This document shows, piece after piece, positions 25,005 through 32,830 of a stretch of 64,000 nucleotides of DNA. A program made the translations under genes and the position numbers. The first letter of the stretch is position 1. Each line of letters starts with the position of its first letter. The stretch comes from Jannaschia pohangensis (GTDB lineage Bacteria; Pseudomonadota; Alphaproteobacteria; Rhodobacterales; Rhodobacteraceae). Below the pieces are notes generated by a model that worked only from the letters and a program-made list of their open reading frames with translations, did no database searches and was not told the origin of the DNA. The DNA is taken from the NCBI RefSeq assembly GCF_900113875.1, contig NZ_FORA01000001.1, positions 496,001 through 560,000 of the forward strand, written 5' to 3'.

Positions 25005-26080
25005 CTCCAGAACCTTTCCTTGATCTCGGCTGCAATCTCGCCGGCCTGCGTCACGCAGACCAGCCGGTCGCCTGCCGCGCAGGACATGTCGACCATTCCG
25101 ATCGCCACGCCGCATTGAAACTCGTCCGACCAGGCGGCCGAACGGACCCGTCCGACACGCTGATTGCCGGACATCAACGACCATTCCCGGTCGCATGTGG
25201 GTGGCGCCGAGTCCAGTTGGATGGGCACGATCTGCCGACGGGCCTGATGCGCGCGAAGGGCCGCACCGCCAAGGCAGTCGAACCGCTGGACATAGCGCCC
25301 GAGGCCCGCCTCGAACGGCGTGTCCTGGCGGGTCATGTCGTTGCCATAGCTCAACATTCCGCCCTCGATCCGCTCGATGGCATTGGGACAGCCCGCCCGG
25401 ATGTCAAATGGCTGCCCTTTGTCCATCAGGTGATCCCAGAGCGGCATGGCCAGCGCCTGATCCGTCACGTAGATCTCGAATCCGCCCTGCTTGGAATAGC
25501 CGGACCGGGCCACCAGAACCTCGCCCGATCCAAATGGCAGCCATTTGAAACCGAAGAACGGAATGTCCCGCGTCTCCTCGCCGAAAACCTCGGCGGCAAG
25601 GTCGTTGGCCAGCGGCCCTTGAAGGCCCAGGATCTGCACGTCCGGTTCACTGACCGACACGGCATAGCCGCCACCCATGGCGACCCCTTCGACCCAATAG
25701 GCGAGGTCGCTGTCGGCCAGCGAAATCCACCAGACGCCCGGGCGCGGCTGCAAGGCCACCGGATCGTTCAGCATCCCGCCATTGACGTCGCAGATCGGCA
25801 CATAGGCGCATTTCTGCGGCTTGACCCGGCTCAGGTCACGGGGGGTCAGCCGTTGCATCAGCGCGTCGGCATCCGGTCCTTCGATCTGGATCTGGCGTTC
25901 GCAGGCCACATCCCACAGCTGGACCGCTGATTTCAGATGACGGCAATCCTCGGAAATGCTGTCGAAGACGACCGGCAGCAGGGTCTTGTTGTAAACGGTA
26001 TAGCCGGTGACGCCACAGGCCTCCACGGCGTCCGACCACCAGGTCCGGCGCAGCCGGTTCGACGGCGCAAGCGCGACCAT
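25001..26080 (-). CDS. dmdA: Dimethylsulfoniopropionate demethylase, DmdA
   Basis: A 359-residue GcvT-fold enzyme that moves a methyl group from DMSP to tetrahydrofolate. It starts the demethylation route that keeps DMSP sulfur from becoming DMS. Features include GVTGYTVYNKTLLPVVFDS near the N-terminus, then DVACERQIQIEGPDADALMQ and LTPRDLSRVKPQKCAYVPI. GGMLNDPV, SGYSKQGGFEIYV and NAIERIEGGMLSYGNDM follow. These fit true DmdA rather than a glycine-cleavage T protein, and the coupled acuI supports it. The start at the ATG at 26080 has only a weak GGGGT ribosome site. It implies a marine, DMSP-exposed life. Confidence 0.94.
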   Translation of the reverse strand: MVALAPSNRLRRTWWSDAVEACGVTGYTVYNKTLLPVVFDSISEDCRHLKSAVQLWDVACERQIQIEGPDADALMQRLTPRDLSRVKPQKCAYVPICDVNGGMLNDPVALQPRPGVWWISLADSDLAYWVEGVAMGGGYAVSVSEPDVQILGLQGPLANDLAAEVFGEETRDIPFFGFKWLPFGSGEVLVARSGYSKQGGFEIYVTDQALAMPLWDHLMDKGQPFDIRAGCPNAIERIEGGMLSYGNDMTRQDTPFEAGLGRYVQRFDCLGGAALRAHQARRQIVPIQLDSAPPTCDREWSLMSGNQRVGRVRSAAWSDEFQCGVAIGMVDMSCAAGDRLVCVTQAGEIAAEIKERFWR

Positions 26081-26131
26081 TCTAGAGCACCCCGACCATA
26101 TGAAGATCGCGCTCCAAACCCATGATTTGAC

Positions 26132-26818
26132 TCACTTCGCCACCTCCGGACCGGACCAGTCGATCTGGCAGATCTCGGCGGACCGGCCGTCGAAATCCCA
26201 GACCCGGCCAAAGGCGCGCACGCGGCCCTTGGTGGCGGTCGCGACGGTGATGTCGCTGCCCATCCAGTATTCGGTGTTGACGGCGACGATGTCCTTCTCG
26301 GGGTCCTTGCCCTTGACCGGCACGACCTCTCCCTGGATCTTCTTGCCGACCATCAGGCGGCGTGTCTTACCCTCGTTCTCATAGGTGATCTTGGCGCGCT
26401 CGGCGCCCAGGAATTCGCTGACCAGCAGCTTGAACAGACCCGTTGTTCCCTTGGCCCGCCCCGAGAAGATCTCGATCAGCGCCAAATAGGCGGCCTGATC
26501 CGCGCGGTCATCGATGAAGGCCGCGGCCTTCCAGTTGCCGCGCGCCATAAGCCCCGGAATTTCCAGCAGAAGACCGACGTTCAGGCCAGACAGATCGCTG
26601 TCGCCGTAAAAGCCGGTGTCGATCCGGATGCCGGACCAGGCCTGGCAATAGCCTTCGGTCGGCGCGTGTTTGCCGAGCGAGACGACGCAGGGGCAGAAAA
26701 CGGTGCAGTTGCAGTTGAGGATGAGCTCGCCCTTGATGGCCCAGGGCGTGGTGCCCGCAGCGGGGGGCTTGGCGTCCGGGTGTCGGCTCGACACCGTAGG
26801 GGCAGCGATCTTGGTCAT
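26132..26818 (-). CDS. DUF1326 domain protein
   Basis: A 228-residue soluble protein. The N-terminal core WAIKGELILNCNCTVFCPCVVSLGK carries a CNC...CPC cysteine cluster, the hallmark of DUF1326 and a likely metal site. QAWSGIRIDTGFYGDSDLSGLNV and VGKKIQGEVVPV follow. The start at 26818 overlaps the DUF2182 stop (ATGA) and has GGAGG eight bases upstream, so the frame extending to 27091 is rejected. DUF1326 and DUF2182 proteins occur as neighbours in many proteobacteria (family-level knowledge). No reaction is established. It ends 51 bases before dmdA starts on the same strand. Confidence 0.88.
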   Translation of the reverse strand: MTKIAAPTVSSRHPDAKPPAAGTTPWAIKGELILNCNCTVFCPCVVSLGKHAPTEGYCQAWSGIRIDTGFYGDSDLSGLNVGLLLEIPGLMARGNWKAAAFIDDRADQAAYLALIEIFSGRAKGTTGLFKLLVSEFLGAERAKITYENEGKTRRLMVGKKIQGEVVPVKGKDPEKDIVAVNTEYWMGSDITVATATKGRVRAFGRVWDFDGRSAEICQIDWSGPEVAK

Positions 26819-27525
26819 GCGGGTCCTCCGATCAAAAAGCCTGCGCCGACAAGGCATGCAAGGCCGATAGCCCGGGGCACCAGCGCCCCGCGCGACAATT
26901 TTTCCAGCGTCATCAAGCCTGTGGCCAGCGCCATGAAGCCGAGGGACATCGCCCCTCCGATCAGGCCCAGCGCCATCAGCGCCCAGCAACAGCCAAGGCA
27001 GGTCGCGCCCAGGCGCAACCCCATGCGGAACGGGCCGTCGTTCCAATGGCCCATGAAGAAGGTCAGCGGCATCCGGCATTTCGACAGGCACGCGTCCTTG
27101 AGAGGCGAGAATTGATAGCCGCCCGCCAGGATCAGCAGGGCCGCGGCCAGCAGCGGCTCATCCAGGATGGCAAGCCGACCGAGGGCCAGCTGCGCGACCA
27201 TGGCCAGGGCGGAAAAGCCAGCCCAGACAATCGCATAGCCTGCGATCAGATGTCCGCCACCGCCCGTGCCGTGGGCCTGCGCGATGTCGTCATAGGTGGC
27301 GAAGGCCGGAAGCGCCGTGGGCAGCATCATCGCCGACGACATGATGAGCCACATGGCCAGCACGCCGCCCGGTCCCGCCGCTGCCGCAGGAGTCAGACAT
27401 AGATCCCTGAGCAGGGTGCCCCACCCCGTCGGCGTCGCCATCAGGACGACGGCCGTCCATGCCGCCAGAAGCGTTCCGTACAGGGCCAGCCAATGCGGCG
27501 CGGTCATGCGAGAAAGATGCCTCAA
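26815..27525 (-). CDS. DUF2182 integral membrane protein, predicted metal-binding
   Basis: A 236-residue protein with about seven hydrophobic segments. Diagnostic motifs are MWLIMSSAMMLPTALP, then YQFSPLKDACLSKCRMPL with two cysteines, then GLRLGATCLGCCWALM with a CLGCC cluster. These match DUF2182, described as predicted metal-binding membrane proteins. I place the start at a TTG at 27525 because GGGAGG lies six bases upstream; an ATG at 27507 is the alternative. It is divergent from a GntR regulator across two TGTCAGACA palindromes and coupled to the DUF1326 gene. Metal transport or sensing is inferred. Confidence 0.85.
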   Translation of the reverse strand: MRHLSRMTAPHWLALYGTLLAAWTAVVLMATPTGWGTLLRDLCLTPAAAAGPGGVLAMWLIMSSAMMLPTALPAFATYDDIAQAHGTGGGGHLIAGYAIVWAGFSALAMVAQLALGRLAILDEPLLAAALLILAGGYQFSPLKDACLSKCRMPLTFFMGHWNDGPFRMGLRLGATCLGCCWALMALGLIGGAMSLGFMALATGLMTLEKLSRGALVPRAIGLACLVGAGFLIGGPA

Positions 27526-27583
27526 GCCAGCCCTCCCTTGCCGCCGCGAGATGTCTTGAACGAGTCGCCGTTCACCCGTATTC

Positions 27584-27598
27584 AAATGTCAGACATTT
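27584..27598. promoter_or_regulatory. GntR operator candidate, copy 1
   Basis: AAATGTCAGACATTT is a perfect 15-base palindrome with a central A, of the TGTCnGACA kind bound by FadR-subfamily GntR proteins. It lies between the divergent gntR gene and the DUF2182 gene. An adjacent second copy is centred 15 bases away, so two dimers could bind on nearby faces of the helix. Symmetry is seen; the protein partner is inferred from the adjacent gntR. Confidence 0.7.
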
Positions 27599-27613
27599 AA
27601 ATGTCAGACAATT
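27599..27613. promoter_or_regulatory. GntR operator candidate, copy 2
   Basis: AAATGTCAGACAATT repeats the TGTCAGACA core of copy 1 with slightly weaker flanks. Its centre is 10 bases upstream of the gntR ribosome-site region, so binding here would also shut off the regulator itself. The two cores are direct repeats 15 bases apart and make this the clearest operator array in the window. Confidence 0.68.
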
Positions 27614-27622
27614 GGATTTTGC

Positions 27623-28357
27623 ATGCCCCCCGATCAAACCGCGCCCAAACCCCTGTCGACCGACATCTCTGACCGGCTTGCCGCGCGCATCGCCGACGGC
27701 GATCTGATGGCGGGTGACCGGTTGCCGTCGGAGGCAGAGCTTGCCGCGCAATTCGACTGTTCGCGCGCCACCGTGCGCGAGGCGTTGAAGCGGCTGGCGG
27801 CCAAGAACCTGATCCGGACCGCGCGGGGTCACTCGGGCGGGGCGTTCGTCAACAACCTGACCTATGCCGCCGCCGTGGAGGCGCATGTCGCCACCTCTAC
27901 CCTGCTCCTGTCGATGAATGCCGTCGATTTCCAGACGGCGGTCGAGGCGCGGTTCGCGCTGGAGCGGGCCTGCGCCCACCTGGCAGTGACCCACCACGAG
28001 GCGTCGGACCTGCGGGCGATGAAGACCGCGATCAACCGGCTGGCCAGCAAGTGCAACGATGAGCAATTCTGTGCCGCCGATGTGTCGTTCCACCGCGCGC
28101 TGGTCGATGCCGCGCACAATCCGATCCTGTCGTATCAACTGGCCGGCGCGGTCGAGGCGATGCAGCCCCTGATGAACATGATCACCTATCCCGAGCGGGA
28201 CCGGGAGGTCATCATCCGCCTCTATCGCCGGATCGCCGGAGCGGTGATGGCGCGCGATGCCGCCGAAGTGCGCCACATCATGGACGAGCTGGAGGCGGTG
28301 ATCCTCGATCTGTTCCAGCGCCGCCAAAGCCGTCGCGGGCCTGTGAAACCCGGCTAG
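27623..28357 (+). CDS. FadR-type GntR transcriptional regulator
   Basis: A 244-residue regulator with the GntR helix-turn-helix LAAQFDCSRATVREALKRLAA near residue 40 and an FCD C-terminal domain (FHRALVDAAHNPILSYQ). Polar and charged residues of the metal/ligand site are visible there. The ATG at 27623 follows the two palindromes by ten bases, so it probably controls itself and the divergent DUF2182-DUF1326 pair. The solute-binding protein gene 61 bases downstream may share its transcript. The effector is unknown. Confidence 0.9.
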   Translation: MPPDQTAPKPLSTDISDRLAARIADGDLMAGDRLPSEAELAAQFDCSRATVREALKRLAAKNLIRTARGHSGGAFVNNLTYAAAVEAHVATSTLLLSMNAVDFQTAVEARFALERACAHLAVTHHEASDLRAMKTAINRLASKCNDEQFCAADVSFHRALVDAAHNPILSYQLAGAVEAMQPLMNMITYPERDREVIIRLYRRIAGAVMARDAAEVRHIMDELEAVILDLFQRRQSRRGPVKPG

Positions 28358-28418
28358 ACATTCCCGCCGACGCAATTAAGTCTGCTCCCATAAAACAAGG
28401 TCCAACCGGGAGAGACCA

Positions 28419-29459
28419 ATGACCATCCGCACCTGCCTTCTGGCGAGCGTCGCTTTTGCGCTGCCGCTGTCCGCCGCCGCCCAGACCCTGACCGTGTTCG
28501 AATACTCGGGGTTCGAGGATCCGGCGTTCCATTCGACCTATGTCGCCAAGCACGGCGCCAGCCCCGATTTCGCGTTCTTCGGTGACGAGGAAGAAGCGTT
28601 TCAGAAGCTGTCGTCGGGCTATAACGAGCCCGGGCTGACCCACATCTGCGCAGGTTCCGTCACCAAGTTCGTCGAATCCGGCATCATCGAGCCCTGGGAC
28701 ACGTCGCGCATCGCGGCCTTCGACGACCTGAACAGCGACCTCACGGGGACAAGCGTTCTGACCGAAGGCGAGACGTATTTCATCCCGGCCGACTACGGCT
28801 CGACCGCGATCGCCTATAATGCCGACGAAGTGCCCGCCGAAGACGTGGCCTCGCTCAATGTGTTTCTAAACCCCAAGTATCAGGGCCGGGTGTCCATTCC
28901 CGACAACGTCGACGACGCCTTTGCGCTGGCCTACCTCGCGACCGGCGTGACCGATTGGTCGACCGTCGACGATGCCCAGTTCGAGGCCGCCGCTGACTGG
29001 CTGCGTCAGGCCCATGCGAACATGCGCACCTATTGGGTCGATCCCGGCGAATTGAGCCAGCTTCTGTCCTCGGGCGAGGTTCTGGTCAGCTGGGCCTGGA
29101 ACGAGACGCTGCCGACGATGGTCGAGGAGAATTTCCCCATCGGCTTCCAGCGTGAGGCCGCCGAGGGGTCGTCGCTGTGGGTTTGTGGCTATGTGAACAT
29201 GGCGGACTCCGAAAGCTCCGAAGACCTGGTCTATGACTACCTGAACGCCTTCCTCGACGCGAGTTCGACGCAGGCTTTGATGGACAACGGCTATGGGCAG
29301 GCGAACCTGACCGCATTCAACGCGCAGATCGATGAGGCGGGCCGCGTGGCCGGCGGTCTGGGCCCGGTGTCGGCCCCCGTGCTGGCGCAATTGCCGATGC
29401 CCGGTCAGCTGCGGGAAAAGCAGGCCACCGTGTTCGAGCGGATCAAGGCCGGCTTCTGA
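28419..29459 (+). CDS. PotD-like extracellular solute-binding protein (orphan)
   Basis: A 346-residue ABC-type binding protein with a signal peptide ending in LPLSAAAQ. It resembles PotD/PotF polyamine receptors: LTVFEYSGFEDPAFHSTYV at the mature N-terminus, SNLNVF-like SLNVFLNPKYQGRVSIPDN, and TYFIPADYGSTAIAYN. No permease or ATPase gene follows: a strong terminator comes 22 bases after the stop and the next gene is on the other strand. It must work with a transporter encoded elsewhere or act as a sensor or scavenger. A GGGAGAG ribosome site precedes the ATG. Polyamine as ligand is inference. Confidence 0.85.
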   Translation: MTIRTCLLASVAFALPLSAAAQTLTVFEYSGFEDPAFHSTYVAKHGASPDFAFFGDEEEAFQKLSSGYNEPGLTHICAGSVTKFVESGIIEPWDTSRIAAFDDLNSDLTGTSVLTEGETYFIPADYGSTAIAYNADEVPAEDVASLNVFLNPKYQGRVSIPDNVDDAFALAYLATGVTDWSTVDDAQFEAAADWLRQAHANMRTYWVDPGELSQLLSSGEVLVSWAWNETLPTMVEENFPIGFQREAAEGSSLWVCGYVNMADSESSEDLVYDYLNAFLDASSTQALMDNGYGQANLTAFNAQIDEAGRVAGGLGPVSAPVLAQLPMPGQLREKQATVFERIKAGF

Positions 29460-29481
29460 TCAGCCCCTCCGGAACGACGAA

Positions 29482-29507
29482 GGGCCGCCCCGGGAGGCGG
29501 CCCTTTT
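29482..29507 (+). terminator. Rho-independent terminator after the binding-protein gene
   Basis: GGGCCGCC and GGCGGCCC form a perfect 8-bp stem around a 6-base loop CCGGGA, followed by TTTT. It lies 22 bases after the stop, on the plus strand, and closes the gntR-binding protein unit. Confidence 0.85.
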
Positions 29508-29535
29508 CATGTCCGGGTGTTCGACGGGTCCCGTG

Positions 29536-30444
29536 TCAGACGTCAGGGTCGCGCTTGGGGCGCAATAACATGCGCTTGAACATCCCGCCAAGGGCCACGA
29601 CGCCCATGATGCCGAAGATCAGGAATTTCTTGCCGAAGGCCAGCAGCGCGACAAGAAAACCGCCTGCCGCCTTGCCGTACTTGACACCGAAGAAGGTGCC
29701 CAGAAGGCCAAGGGCGCCGACGGCGGCAACCTTGTCGCCGGTCACGAAGGACGCATAGCTCTGCTCGGCCACGGGTTGATACAGGGCGAGGTTGTCGATG
29801 ATGAGCCCGCGCATCTTCTCTTCGCTCATATTGCTGTCGATCGGGATCAGGTTGAACTCGATGAAGCCACTGCGGTCGAATTGCGTGACGGAGACGTTGA
29901 TCGTGCGGTCCTGGTCGAACTGCCAGTCGGTCGCATAATACATGATCGCCCGCTCCCGATCGAGGGTCGGCGGCACGCGCCATCCCTTGAACAGAACCGG
30001 ATACCCGAGGCTGGCCGACTGGCCTTCGGCCCCAAGGCGCAGGTCCGCCTCGATGGCCGCCATCAGCTCGGTCACGCCCTCGTCCGTCCAGTCGTCGAAG
30101 GTGACATAGCCGTTGCTGTCGGGCGCATAGATCATCATGGAATCGGTGGACGACGTGGTGTCGATGATGAAGCCGTCGATGCCTTGGCAATTGGGCCAAC
30201 CCCAGGCCTCGCGGACCAGCGTGCAGGTGTCTTCAGGGCTGAGTGCCATGGCCTCGGAACGGGACGGGTCGATGCGTCCACGCGAAACGCTCAATCCGTC
30301 GGCGATCGGAAAAGGGCTCAGGTTCAGGTCCTGGGCCTGAACGATGGCGGGCGTTGCGACATAGGGCACGAAGGCCAGCGCGGCGAGCAGCACGGCCTCC
30401 TGCAGGGCCCGGAGGGGACCACGGGGGGAAAGGGGCTTCGTCAC
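29536..30444 (-). CDS. DUF2167 membrane protein
   Basis: A 302-residue exported protein with an N-terminal signal (FVPYVATPAIVQAQD) and a C-terminal membrane region of two or three helices (VAAVGALGLLGTFFGVKYG, FLIFGIMGVVALGGMF) ending in a basic tail. The periplasmic part has YVTFDDWTDEGVTELMAAIE and GWRVPPTLDRERAIMYYATD, which match DUF2167. This widespread family of unknown function often looks like a periplasmic domain tethered at the C-terminus. The start is a GTG at 30444 without a strong ribosome site. It stands alone and converges on the preceding terminator. Confidence 0.82.
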   Translation of the reverse strand: MTKPLSPRGPLRALQEAVLLAALAFVPYVATPAIVQAQDLNLSPFPIADGLSVSRGRIDPSRSEAMALSPEDTCTLVREAWGWPNCQGIDGFIIDTTSSTDSMMIYAPDSNGYVTFDDWTDEGVTELMAAIEADLRLGAEGQSASLGYPVLFKGWRVPPTLDRERAIMYYATDWQFDQDRTINVSVTQFDRSGFIEFNLIPIDSNMSEEKMRGLIIDNLALYQPVAEQSYASFVTGDKVAAVGALGLLGTFFGVKYGKAAGGFLVALLAFGKKFLIFGIMGVVALGGMFKRMLLRPKRDPDV

Positions 30445-30619
30445 GGATAGAAACTTTCTTGTCTACTGATTGAATCAGACGATCAACGAAGAAGAGGGCG
30501 AAAACAGGGCGTTGACCCGGTCATGGCGGGGCTTTCGGTTCACACCACCCCCGCGCGGCGGCCTTGAACTTCGCCGGGCGGCGGCCTATATCGGCTGTGT
30601 TCTCGCAAGGGAACTATGG

Positions 30620-30930
30620 CGATAAACGCACCCGTAATAAGCGGATCGGACCCGGGGGCGGTACCCGGCGACTCCACCAAATATCCTCGTATTGGGGGAT
30701 CATGGGGTCGAAACAGGATCGACGGACGTCTAAAGGGGCCAGCTTTCGCTCGGTGAGATACCACCGTTATCGGTTCACAATGTACAGTTGCCAATACCAA
30801 CCGTGCTCCGGTCGCGCTGGCTGCGTAAGCAGTCCGCAAGATCGAAACTTAAGCCCTGACGCCTAGCAGTGTCAGGCGGGGTTCGCAGGCACCTGGCAAC
30901 AGAAGCCTGCACTTTCTCCCTCGCCTTCCA
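30620..30930 (+). ncRNA. ssrA: tmRNA, permuted two-piece form
   Basis: The gene is circularly permuted as in alphaproteobacteria. The acceptor piece comes first and ends at 30679 with CGACTCC-A-CCA, preceded by a T-arm-like CCGGG/CCCGG hairpin. After a 24-base spacer the coding piece starts at 30704 with GGGGTCG, which pairs with CGACTCC to rebuild the acceptor stem (one G-T pair). The tag frame runs from GCC at 30790 to TAA at 30826-30828 and encodes ANTNRAPVALAA. CCTGAC/GTCAGG and GCAGGC/GCCTGC hairpins follow. The outer ends are approximate. A GGGTGC/GCACCC hairpin at 30980-30995 lacks a T-run. The RNA rescues stalled ribosomes and tags the nascent chain for ClpXP. Confidence 0.93.
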
Positions 30931-31042
30931 AATATACCCACAGCACCAACGGGTCTTTTCGGGTGCACCTTGGCCCAGGGGGTGCTGTCGCACCCGGCCC
31001 TTTGCCGTGCCATGGTCCCGGTCGTTGCTTGCGTGGGGTACG

Positions 31043-31243
31043 ATGGAGAACAAACGTCTCATGATCGGCCTCGGCGGGACCGCATTCGCGGCGCTCTGCT
31101 GTTTCACGCCACTGCTGCCCGTCATCCTGACGGCCTTGGGGCTGACCGGGCTTTTGCCGTATGTTTACAACGACCTGGTCTTGCTGCCGATCCTGGCGGC
31201 GTTCCTGATCCTGACGGGGTATGCGGCATGGCGACCGAGGTAG
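31043..31243 (+). CDS. merF: MerF-like mercury transport protein
   Basis: A 66-residue inner-membrane protein with two hydrophobic helices. The first carries the vicinal cysteine pair in AALCCFTPLLP that binds Hg(II) in MerF. The second helix is DLVLLPILAAFLILTGYAAW, and the C-terminus is basic. Canonical MerF is about 80 residues and has a second CC pair near its C-terminus; this one lacks that pair. It overlaps by 16 bases a gene for a small cysteine-rich GDCCVxC protein, which may receive the metal instead. No merA, merR or merP is nearby. The family call is good; the transported ion is inferred. Confidence 0.82.
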   Translation: MENKRLMIGLGGTAFAALCCFTPLLPVILTALGLTGLLPYVYNDLVLLPILAAFLILTGYAAWRPR

Positions 31244-31443
31244 TGCTGGAGTCCCGGCTGACCTGTCCGTTGTGCGGCCATGCCGAAACGGAGGTCATGC
31301 CGACGGATGTCTGCCAGTGGTTCCATGACTGCAAGGGCTGTCACGCCGTCCTGAAGCCGCTGCCGGGCGATTGCTGCGTCTTCTGTTCCTACGGCACGGT
31401 GCCCTGCCCGCCCATTCGGAACGGCCAATCCTGTTGCGGCTGA
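31228..31443 (+). CDS. GDCCVxC domain small cysteine-rich protein
   Basis: A 71-residue protein with ten cysteines, several in pairs: LTCPLCGH, the middle FHDCKGCHAVLKP, then GDCCVFCSYGTVPCPP and a terminal SCC. It belongs to the GDCCVxC family, of which some members are selenoproteins; here every position is an ordinary Cys codon. Such proteins often neighbour merF and are thought to handle thiophilic metals (family-level knowledge). The ATG lies inside merF with a 16-base overlap, so the two are coupled. Passing the ion from MerF's CC pair to this protein is inference. Confidence 0.85.
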   Translation: MATEVVLESRLTCPLCGHAETEVMPTDVCQWFHDCKGCHAVLKPLPGDCCVFCSYGTVPCPPIRNGQSCCG

Positions 31444-31590
31444 CCGCCGGTCCGGCAGGGGCCTGCTGCCTGCAAATCAGGCACCTTGCCCAATCGCGCA
31501 CCGGCGCCCCCGGCCCGTTCCAATCGCCCCTTGCCCGCCCGCGCGGCCTCTGGTCTACCTAGGGTCAAGTCACGTCACGGGGGCCGGACA

Positions 31591-32079
31591 GTGAGACCGC
31601 CAAGCAGGACAGACCATATCGACTACGGCACGATGATGCATGATGCCATGCGCGGTCTCATCGCGCGCGTCCTGCGCCAGGTGGCGGCCCATGGATTGCC
31701 CGGCGACCATCATTTCCTGATCTCGTTCGACACCAACCATCCCGGGGTCAAGATCGCCGACTGGCTGCACGAACGCTATCCCGAAGACATGACCATCGTG
31801 CTGCAACACTGGTTCGATGCCCTTGAGGTCGGCGAACAGAGTTTCACCGTGACGCTCAATTTCGGCGACCAGCCGGAGCCTCTGGTGATCCCTTGGGGGG
31901 CCATGAAGACCTTCGTCGATCCATCGGTCGAATTCGGCTTCCGGTTCGAGCGGCGCGACGACGACGGCCCCGACGATCCCGACGGTGAGGACGACGAGGC
32001 GCCCTTTGCCGACCTCGACGAGGCCGAGCCACCCCGTCGCGAGGCCGAAGTGGTCAGTCTGGACCGTTTCCGCAAATAG
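31591..32079 (+). CDS. sspB: SspB, ClpXP adaptor (alphaproteobacterial type)
   Basis: A 162-residue adaptor that tethers ssrA-tagged proteins to ClpX. The substrate-binding domain has DYGTMMHDAMRGLIARVLRQV, then FLISFDTNHPGVKI and MTIVLQHWFDALEV. An acidic linker (DDDGPDDPDGEDDE) leads to the C-terminal ClpX-docking tail VVSLDRFRK, all typical of alpha-type SspB. The start is the GTG at 31591, eight bases after a GGGGG ribosome site; the frame extends further upstream without homologous content. It is only about 660 bases from ssrA, and clpP and clpX are also in this window. Confidence 0.94.
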   Translation: MRPPSRTDHIDYGTMMHDAMRGLIARVLRQVAAHGLPGDHHFLISFDTNHPGVKIADWLHERYPEDMTIVLQHWFDALEVGEQSFTVTLNFGDQPEPLVIPWGAMKTFVDPSVEFGFRFERRDDDGPDDPDGEDDEAPFADLDEAEPPRREAEVVSLDRFRK

Positions 32080-32193
32080 ATTTCACGCCGAACCGCTCAC
32101 GCGTGATCACGCCTGACTGATCGCCAGGTGGTGCGCATTGACCATACCGCTGTTCCACTTCACGCTCTGGCCAGCTTTTCCAAGAGATTTCGA

Positions 32194-32751
32194 ATGTCAG
32201 CAGGTTTCCGTGTCTTTTTCGAACAGATCCTGACCAATCCCGCCCAGATGGGCACCCTTGTTCCGTCCTCCTCCTACCTTGGGGCCGAAATGACCGCCGG
32301 TCTGGGGCCCGAATCTGGCCCGGTGATCGAGTTAGGGCCGGGCAGCGGCGCGATCACCCGCGCGATCCTGGCGCGGGGCGTTGCGCAATCCGACCTCCAT
32401 CTGGTCGAGATGAACCCGGCCTTCGCCGAAGGGCTGCGGCGCAGCTTTCCCGAGGCCCATGTCCATTGCCGCAGCGCCGCCGACCTGCCCGAGCTTGGCC
32501 TGCCGCCCGTCACCACGATCCTGTCGAGCCTGCCGCTTCTGTCGCTGCCCGATACCCTCGTGCCTGCCATCCTGCACGCGGCGCGGTCCGCGCTCGCCCC
32601 CGGCGGGTCCATCGTGCAATTCACTTATGGCGTGCGGCCCCCGGTCGACGACGCCATGCTGGCGCGGGTCGGCCTGCGCTGTTCGCCCGGGGCCACGGTC
32701 TGGCGCAATCTGCCGCCCGCGCGGCTGTTCCATCTTCATCGGGTCGAATGA
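32194..32751 (+). CDS. Class I SAM-dependent methyltransferase, PmtA/KsgA-like
   Basis: A 185-residue methyltransferase. It starts FRVFFEQILTNPAQMGTLVPSS, the N-terminal helix and PSS motif of phospholipid N-methyltransferase-type enzymes. The SAM motif VIELGPGSGAITRAILARG is near residue 45, the acidic motif HLVEMNPAF follows, and SSLPLLSLP is motif IV. That makes phosphatidylethanolamine methylation (a PmtA-like role) plausible, though a quite different substrate cannot be excluded. I choose the ATG at 32194; a GTG at 32128 is also in frame. It stands between sspB and fumC. Confidence 0.82.
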   Translation: MSAGFRVFFEQILTNPAQMGTLVPSSSYLGAEMTAGLGPESGPVIELGPGSGAITRAILARGVAQSDLHLVEMNPAFAEGLRRSFPEAHVHCRSAADLPELGLPPVTTILSSLPLLSLPDTLVPAILHAARSALAPGGSIVQFTYGVRPPVDDAMLARVGLRCSPGATVWRNLPPARLFHLHRVE

Positions 32752-32830
32752 TGCTCCGGGCAATGGACGTGGGCAAACCCCTTCGCTAGACCCGGCCCCG
32801 AGATGTGCCCGCAGCAGACCGGAGTGACCG

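Noticed and set aside
30980-31000. GGGTGC-TGTC-GCACCC hairpin as the ssrA terminator
   Set aside because: No T-run follows (GGCCCTTT only) and it lies about 65 bases past the last tmRNA hairpin, so I leave it unassigned.
31228-31443. GDCCVxC protein as a selenoprotein
   Set aside because: All Cys positions use TGC or TGT, with no in-frame TGA and no SECIS-like hairpin needed.
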